Assembly: GCA_030447305.1 (NCBI GenBank)
Contig: JAUJPC010000002.1
Location: 1 to 64,000, forward strand
DNA from: Actinomycetota bacterium
GTDB lineage: Bacteria; Actinomycetota; CADDZG01; JAHWKV01
Reading direction: 5' to 3'
Length of the DNA stretch: 64,000 bases
Part shown: positions 59,272 to 64,000 of the stretch, in pieces
How positions within the stretch are numbered: the stretch's first letter is position 1
How the letters are laid out: each line of letters begins with the position of its first letter
Translations under genes and position numbers: made by a program
Notes under the pieces: generated by a model
What the model saw: the letters and a program-made list of their open reading frames with translations, nothing else
Databases searched by the model: none
What the model was told of the DNA's origin: nothing

Positions 59272-60240
59272 ATGGAGATCGGATACGCGCTATCCAGTGA
59301 AGAGACCAGCCCCAACGATTTGGTGGACTTTGCAGTCCGGGCCGAGGACTCAGGATTCTCCTTCGCCTTGATCTCCGATCACTTCCATCCGTGGATCGAT
59401 GCCCAGGGCCAATCTCCCTTCGTCTGGTCAGTCATCGGTGGAATAGCCCGGGCGACTCGAAAGCTGAGGCTTGGAACGGGCGTCACCTGTCCCACCGTAC
59501 GGATCCATCCGGCGATCATCGCTCAGGCTGCGGCGACCTCGGCGTGCATGATGCCGGGCCGGTTCTTCCTGGGAGTCGGCAGCGGCGAAAAACTGAACGA
59601 GCACATCACCGGGAGCCGGTGGCCCGAGGTCGACGTGCGTTTGGAGATGCTGGCCGAGGCGGTGGAGGTCATCCGGCTCCTTTGGGAAGGTGGGAACAAG
59701 AGCCATCACGGGCGCCACTACACCGTCGAGAACGCCAGGATCTACACGCTTCCCGACGAGCCGATCCCGCTATACGTGGCCGCCGGGGGAGAGAAAGCCG
59801 GAGAGCTGGCGGGAAAGATCGGTGACGGCCTGATCGGGACATCGCCCGGCCCGCATATGGAGGCCTTCGACCGGGCCGGCGGCCGTGAGAAGCCGAAGTA
59901 CGGACAGATCACCGTGTGCTACGCCTCCGGCGAGGCCGAAGCCCGCAGAACGGCCCTGGAGTGGTGGCCCAATGCCGCGCTGGACGGAGAGCTGAACCAG
60001 GAGCTTCCGAGTCCGGGGCACTTCAAGCAGGCGACCTCGTGGGTGGATGAGGATGCGATCGCCGGCAGGATCATCTGCGGTCCCGATCCTCAGAAGCACA
60101 TCGACCGGCTGCGCGAGTACGCCGATGGAGGCTTCACCCACATTTACGTCCACCAGGTCGGTCCCGATCAGGAGGGCTTCTTCGAGTTCTACGAGCGTGA
60201 GATCCTGCCCAGGATGGTTCCCGCGACGGCAGGCCGGTGA
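59272..60240 (+). CDS. F420-dependent LLM-class oxidoreductase (TIGR03557 type)
   Basis: 322 aa. The luciferase-like barrel has LISDHFHPWIDAQGQSPFVW, the loop LGTGVTCPTVRIHPAIIAQA, GRFFLGVGSGEKLNEHI and the C-terminal FTHIYVHQVGPDQ. These are features of F420-dependent glucose-6-phosphate-dehydrogenase-like enzymes. The substrate is open. Its presence implies that the organism makes F420. The ATG at 59272 follows GGAGGACCGT. Confidence 0.93.
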   Translation: MEIGYALSSEETSPNDLVDFAVRAEDSGFSFALISDHFHPWIDAQGQSPFVWSVIGGIARATRKLRLGTGVTCPTVRIHPAIIAQAAATSACMMPGRFFLGVGSGEKLNEHITGSRWPEVDVRLEMLAEAVEVIRLLWEGGNKSHHGRHYTVENARIYTLPDEPIPLYVAAGGEKAGELAGKIGDGLIGTSPGPHMEAFDRAGGREKPKYGQITVCYASGEAEARRTALEWWPNAALDGELNQELPSPGHFKQATSWVDEDAIAGRIICGPDPQKHIDRLREYADGGFTHIYVHQVGPDQEGFFEFYEREILPRMVPATAGR

Positions 60241-60275
60241 CCCAAGGTTCGGCTTGAGGTAAACCTCTGCCCGGT

Positions 60276-60479
60276 CTAGGGCTGGGGGAAGTCCTCTCCG
60301 GCCTCCGCCGGCTTCTCCAAGGCGTCCGCCGCCTCGTCCGTCATGTGGGGTTCCTGCCCGGGATTTGGCTTGGGCGCCATGGGGGTGCCGTCCTCCGGGC
60401 TCCGGGGTGGAGCTATGGCTCCCGCCGCCTCCGGTCCCTCGTCGACTCCGGAGTCGTCTGAATCGATGTCGGTTGCCAC
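60276..60479 (-). CDS. small acidic, disordered protein
   Basis: 67 aa, GTG start at 60479 with TTAGGAGAAGCAG in front. The sequence is Asp/Glu/Pro/Ala-rich without predicted folded parts (MATDIDSDDSGVDEGPEAAG). The good ribosome site supports translation. No family is recognised. Confidence 0.45.
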   Translation of the reverse strand: MATDIDSDDSGVDEGPEAAGAIAPPRSPEDGTPMAPKPNPGQEPHMTDEAADALEKPAEAGEDFPQP

Positions 60480-60600
60480 CTGCTTCTCCTAACTATCGGC
60501 CTGCTGCTCGGTGGCTTGGATACCCTGGCGCCTAGCGCCCAAACCCGGGTGAATTGCATGACGTCGGTTTGATATTGGGGCTAGGGGGAACCCATCATCG

Positions 60601-61965
60601 ATGCCCAAACTCGATGTGTTCGACCCGGCAACCGGTGAGCTGGTCGACTCCCTTCCGCTCAGCGACCCCGGCGAACTGATCCGAAACTCCCGAGCCGCCT
60701 ATGGGGGGTGGACCCGAACCCCGCCGGGTGACCGGGCGGCCATGCTCAAGTCCGGGGCCCAAACGCTGCGGGCGGCGGTCGATGACATTGCCCTCCTGCA
60801 GACCCGGGAAGGGGGAAAGCCCCTAAGCGACTCGCGCGGCGGCGTTGAGGCCGGCGTCTCCGCCATCGAGCAGTACGCAGAGCTCGGGCCGCTGCATCGG
60901 GGGCGCAGTTTGCAAGGCGGGTGGAACGCCACCGACCTGATGACCTTCGTCAGCCGGGGAGTGGCCGTACTCTGCCTACCCTGGAACGACCCGGTGGCAA
61001 TCGCCTGCGCTCAAATAGCTGCGAATTTGGTGGTCGGCAACACCGTAATTTGCAAGCCGAGTGAGAAGACGCCTCTGTCGACCGCGAAGGTCATCCGGCT
61101 GCTTCAACATGACCTTCCCGCCGGCGTCCTGCAGTTGGGAGTGGGGGATGGAAGCCTCGGCGCGGCGCTGGTGGGGGACCTCGATGTGGACGTCGTCGTC
61201 CATGTGGGTTCGGTGAACACCGGTCGCCGGGTGGCGTCGGTATGTGCCGAGAACGGCTCGAAGGCGGTTCTGGAGCTGGGCGGCAAGGATCCGATGATCA
61301 TCGACGCAGGCGTCGACCCGGCCTGGGCGGCATCGCAGGCAGCCGTCGGATGCTTCGCCAACGCCGGCCAGATCTGTACCTCCGTGGAGCGGCTCTACGT
61401 CCATCGTGACGTGGCCGACGCATTCCTGGACGAGCTGGTGGAGATCGCCAAGGCGAGACGGGTGGGTCCGGGCACCGACCCCAGCACCGAGATGGGTCCC
61501 CTCATCGACCAGCGACAGCTCGAAATCGTCGCCCGGCACGTGTCGGAAGCGGTGTCCGCCGGAGCGCAGCTGCTATGCGGCGGGCACCGGCTGGAGGGAC
61601 CGGGATTCTTCTATCCCCCGACCGTCCTCGCGGGAGTAACGCGAGGAATGGCCGTGGTGGAGGCGGAGACCTTTGGTCCCGTGGCCGCGGTTCAGGTGGT
61701 CGACAGCTTCGACGAAGCGATGAAAGCGGCGAATGAGACGGTGTACGGACTGGCTGCCGTGGTCCTCACCCGGGACATGGAGAATGCCCAAAGGGCGGTT
61801 AGGGAGCTCGAGGTCGGAACGGTCAAGGTCAATGCTGCCTTTGGTGGTGCTCCCGGTGGAGCGGCGTCGCCACACGGCGCCTCCGGGTCGGGCTTTGGTT
61901 ATGGCCCCGAGCTGCTGGACGAGCTGACCCGGGTGCGGGTCCTCCACATCGAACCGGCCCCCTAG
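60601..61965 (+). CDS. NAD(P)-dependent aldehyde dehydrogenase
   Basis: 454 aa. Cofactor and active-site motifs are LPWNDPVAIACAQI, GNTVICKPSEKTP, ELGGKDPMII (catalytic Glu) and FANAGQICTSVERLYV (catalytic Cys). The length is slightly short of the 480-500 of most members. It oxidises an aldehyde of unknown identity, and succinate-semialdehyde-like enzymes are the nearest in pattern. It overlaps the convergent glycosyltransferase gene by 4 nt. Confidence 0.93.
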   Translation: MPKLDVFDPATGELVDSLPLSDPGELIRNSRAAYGGWTRTPPGDRAAMLKSGAQTLRAAVDDIALLQTREGGKPLSDSRGGVEAGVSAIEQYAELGPLHRGRSLQGGWNATDLMTFVSRGVAVLCLPWNDPVAIACAQIAANLVVGNTVICKPSEKTPLSTAKVIRLLQHDLPAGVLQLGVGDGSLGAALVGDLDVDVVVHVGSVNTGRRVASVCAENGSKAVLELGGKDPMIIDAGVDPAWAASQAAVGCFANAGQICTSVERLYVHRDVADAFLDELVEIAKARRVGPGTDPSTEMGPLIDQRQLEIVARHVSEAVSAGAQLLCGGHRLEGPGFFYPPTVLAGVTRGMAVVEAETFGPVAAVQVVDSFDEAMKAANETVYGLAAVVLTRDMENAQRAVRELEVGTVKVNAAFGGAPGGAASPHGASGSGFGYGPELLDELTRVRVLHIEPAP

Positions 61966-62837
61966 GTCTCGGCCTCGCTGAGGGTTCGGGCCATCGCCTC
62001 GACCGCCACCGGCAGTTTCCTTCGTTGCCGGACCACCCAGGGAAGTCCCCGGACGGCCTGAACCACACCTCGCCGGGCTCTGGGGCTGGTAAATGCCAGG
62101 GCAAACGCTTCCAAAGTCGCTCGGGTCACCTCCCGACCGGAGCGCAGGAGCCAGGTGGTCCATAGGCGGTTGCGTGTGATGATCTGCAGACGGGCGTCCT
62201 TGTCGCGGATCGGCGACGGGTGGTGGTACGCAACCAGCTCCTCCACGTAAGCCAGGTCCCATCCGAGTGCCGCCATGGACAGAGCCAGATGGTCCTCCTC
62301 ACCCCCAATGCCGAAATGGCTATCGAATCCGCCGGCCTGCAGGAATGCCTCCCGGCGCACGATCGCTCCGCACGCGATGAATCCCAGGATCAGCGGCCCG
62401 GGAACGCCCGGCGGCTGCCCCAGAGGGCTTTTGGCCATAAGGTCGCAGGTCGGGTCGACCCGTTCGTCGTTGCCTACCAGCACCTTACCTGCCAGAAGGC
62501 CCAGTTTGGGACTGGTCTCGAACGTCTCAGCAGCGGCATCCAGGATCCCGGGCGCCCACCACGAGTCGTCGTCGCAGAATGCGACAAACGGGGTGTCGAG
62601 GGCTTCGACGCCGGCGTTTCGAGCGGCGGCACCTAGGTTCTGCTTAAGCTTTATGACTCGTACTTCGGGAAACCGCTCCTTCACCAGATCGGGGGAACCG
62701 TCGGTCGAAGCGTTGTCGACAACCACCACCGGCGGGCGTTCGGGAAGCGCCCTAAGGCGCTCAAGGGTGCCGCAGAGGCCGTGGACGCGGTTGCGGGTGG
62801 CGATCACAACGCCAACCGGACGGCTCCTCGACTCCAT
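61962..62837 (-). CDS. family 2 glycosyltransferase
   Basis: 291 aa GT-A fold enzyme. Nucleotide-sugar motifs are VVIATRNRVHGL, VVDNASTDGSPDLV and the metal-binding AFCDDDSWW. GIGGEEDHLALSMAALGWDL corresponds to the catalytic ED region. The C-terminus has an amphipathic basic helix. It probably adds a sugar to a cell-surface or lipid acceptor. Confidence 0.9.
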   Translation of the reverse strand: MESRSRPVGVVIATRNRVHGLCGTLERLRALPERPPVVVVDNASTDGSPDLVKERFPEVRVIKLKQNLGAAARNAGVEALDTPFVAFCDDDSWWAPGILDAAAETFETSPKLGLLAGKVLVGNDERVDPTCDLMAKSPLGQPPGVPGPLILGFIACGAIVRREAFLQAGGFDSHFGIGGEEDHLALSMAALGWDLAYVEELVAYHHPSPIRDKDARLQIITRNRLWTTWLLRSGREVTRATLEAFALAFTSPRARRGVVQAVRGLPWVVRQRRKLPVAVEAMARTLSEAET

Positions 62838-62996
62838 TGCGGCTTCTTTTCCGCTTCAGGCGAGGTTCAACCCCGGAATGGAAATAACAGGAAGGTAATT
62901 CTCTATGGGGAAGTTACTTCTCGGCGTCTTGGGGAAGGAGGTGAAGAAGGAGCCGGCGAGCAAAGCCGGCAAAATCGATCTCTTGGGAGGCTCTAA

Positions 62997-64000
62997 CTGC
63001 GCATTCTCGGGATCAATGCCGCCTTTCACGATCCGGCTGCGGCTCTTGTGGTAGGCGGCAAAATAGTCGCTGCGTCGGAAGAAGAGCGGTTCACCCGCCG
63101 CAAGCACGGCAAGCCCGCGGTTCCCTTCTCGACGTGGGAGCTGCCCGAGTGCTCCGCCCGGTGGTGCCTCTCCTACGCCGGCCTGCGGCCCGAGGACCTG
63201 GACGCCGTCGCCTACTCCTACGATCCTTCGTTGGCGCTGCCCCCGGGGGACGACATCACAGCCGAGCTGTGGGAGGGCCTGAGGACCCTGTACGTCCAGC
63301 GAGCCCCAAAGTTTTTGACCACAGCTCTTCCCGGTCTGGACCCGCACTGCGTCAGGTTCGTCCCCCACCATGTTGCACACGCCGCTTCGGCCTACCTGGC
63401 CGGCCCCCACTCGGACTGCAGCGTCATGGTTTTGGACGGACGGGGGGAACGCACCTCCTACCTGGCGGGGAAGGTGAGGGACGGCAGGCTGGAGGTTCTG
63501 GCGATCCAGGAGCTGCCCCACTCCCTTGGATTGCTCTACGAGGAGGCCACCGAGCACCTCGGCTTTCACCGGGGTGGAGATGAGTACAAGGTCATGGCAC
63601 TGGCTTCCTACGGGCAGCCCGCGTATCTGCCCGCCCTGCGCGACCGGGTGAGAGCGACGGGGGACGGTGGGTTCCTCACCCTGCCGGTCGATTGGGCACA
63701 CCTCGTGCCGCGTCGCAGGCAGGACGATGGACGGGGGCCCGAGCACGCCAACCTGGCCTCTACCGTGCAGGTCCTGGTGCAGGAGGTGATGGGGCAGCTT
63801 GCCGACTGGCTGCATGCCCAAACCGGGGACTCCCGTCTGGTGCTTGCCGGGGGCGTTGCCCTGAACTGCGTGGCGAACTCGCACCTGCTTCAGCGCGGTC
63901 CCTTCGAGGAGATCTGGGTGCAACCGGCTTCGGGTGACTCGGGGACCGCCCTGGGAGCGGCCCTCTCCGTCGCCAAGGGGCTGGACGAGCCCATTGAGCC
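62997..64000 (+). CDS. carbamoyltransferase, NodU/CmcH family (3' end beyond the window)
   Basis: The reading frame begins directly after a TAA (62994-62996). The first possible start is CTG at 62997, with TTGGGAGG 6 nt upstream, and no ATG or GTG occurs before LVVGGK. It reads LRILGINAAFHDPAAALVVG, AASEEERFTRRKHGKPAVPF, FVPHHVAHAASAYL (metal-binding HH..H), the DGRGERTS loop, VMALASYGQ, and LAGGVALNCVANSHLL near the end. The first about 335 residues of some 550-600 are inside the window. These enzymes O-carbamoylate sugars or antibiotics and sometimes act in surface polysaccharide clusters, which fits the nearby glycosyltransferase. Confidence 0.9.
   Translation, partial: MRILGINAAFHDPAAALVVGGKIVAASEEERFTRRKHGKPAVPFSTWELPECSARWCLSYAGLRPEDLDAVAYSYDPSLALPPGDDITAELWEGLRTLYVQRAPKFLTTALPGLDPHCVRFVPHHVAHAASAYLAGPHSDCSVMVLDGRGERTSYLAGKVRDGRLEVLAIQELPHSLGLLYEEATEHLGFHRGGDEYKVMALASYGQPAYLPALRDRVRATGDGGFLTLPVDWAHLVPRRRQDDGRGPEHANLASTVQVLVQEVMGQLADWLHAQTGDSRLVLAGGVALNCVANSHLLQRGPFEEIWVQPASGDSGTALGAALSVAKGLDEPIE

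Noticed and set aside
62856-63923. 355-aa open frame antisense to the carbamoyltransferase
   Set aside because: The plus strand reads as a NodU-type enzyme throughout, although it lacks an ATG start; this frame is its shadow.

Overview
The window is gene-dense, high-GC bacterial chromosome and reads as an actinobacterial (Actinomycetota) lineage outside the well-studied orders. Pointers are an F420-dependent LLM oxidoreductase, an Rv2578c-type radical SAM protein, UdgX, DUF3618, ThyX, abundant GTG/TTG starts and several genes whose -10 box lies only 6-7 nt before the start codon (leaderless style). No ribosomal marker is present, so class-level placement is inference. There is no CRISPR array, transposase or prophage core.

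Layout. 1-13.8 kb: FtsH-like protease, DinB protein, two L,D-transpeptidases, ThyX, a PIG-L deacetylase, a cupredoxin membrane protein, a 66-bp tandem repeat, then a mostly minus-strand block with a START-like protein, RecB-type nuclease, M23 peptidase and YibE/F. 13.8-24.7 kb: a 14-TM drug exporter with a TetR-like ligand domain fused to its C-terminus and a TetR-type operator in front, an oxidoreductase, PepF peptidase, a DUF2330/cupredoxin pair, methyltransferase, family-5 uracil glycosylase, SirB1 protein and a histone-deacetylase-fold protein. 24.7-34.6 kb: mycosin-like subtilase, rhodanese, MFS, a mer-like divergent locus (MerR, thioredoxin-fold proteins, one of them broken), SDR, phosphoesterase, dCMP deaminase and a sigma/FN3 pair. 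35-42.6 kb: radical SAM, FxsA, GreA, SGNH hydrolase, YchF-like GTPase, and an ECF sigma factor with a three-domain VOC protein.

42.7-48.9 kb holds the most striking unit: an overlapping nurA-herA-sbcD(mre11)-sbcC(rad50) operon, the end-resection module best known from archaea. Behind it, on the minus strand, are a hydrolase, lysA, argS and a response regulator, then tRNA-Arg(CCG). The 3 kb after the tRNA is decayed: an O-methyltransferase pseudogene, a CHRD lipoprotein and a frameshifted RCC1/HYR gene. 55.9-64 kb carries a putative envelope/stress set (DUF6582-like, holin-like, DUF3618), UdgX interrupted by an in-frame TGA, DUF72, F420 oxidoreductase, aldehyde dehydrogenase, a glycosyltransferase and the start of a NodU-type carbamoyltransferase that runs off the window.

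Other cross-cutting observations: a ~50-bp palindromic intergenic repeat family present at 7.2 kb (partly amplified in tandem) and at 19.3 kb, and two in-frame TGA codons that fall within or beside cysteine motifs of otherwise well-conserved families.
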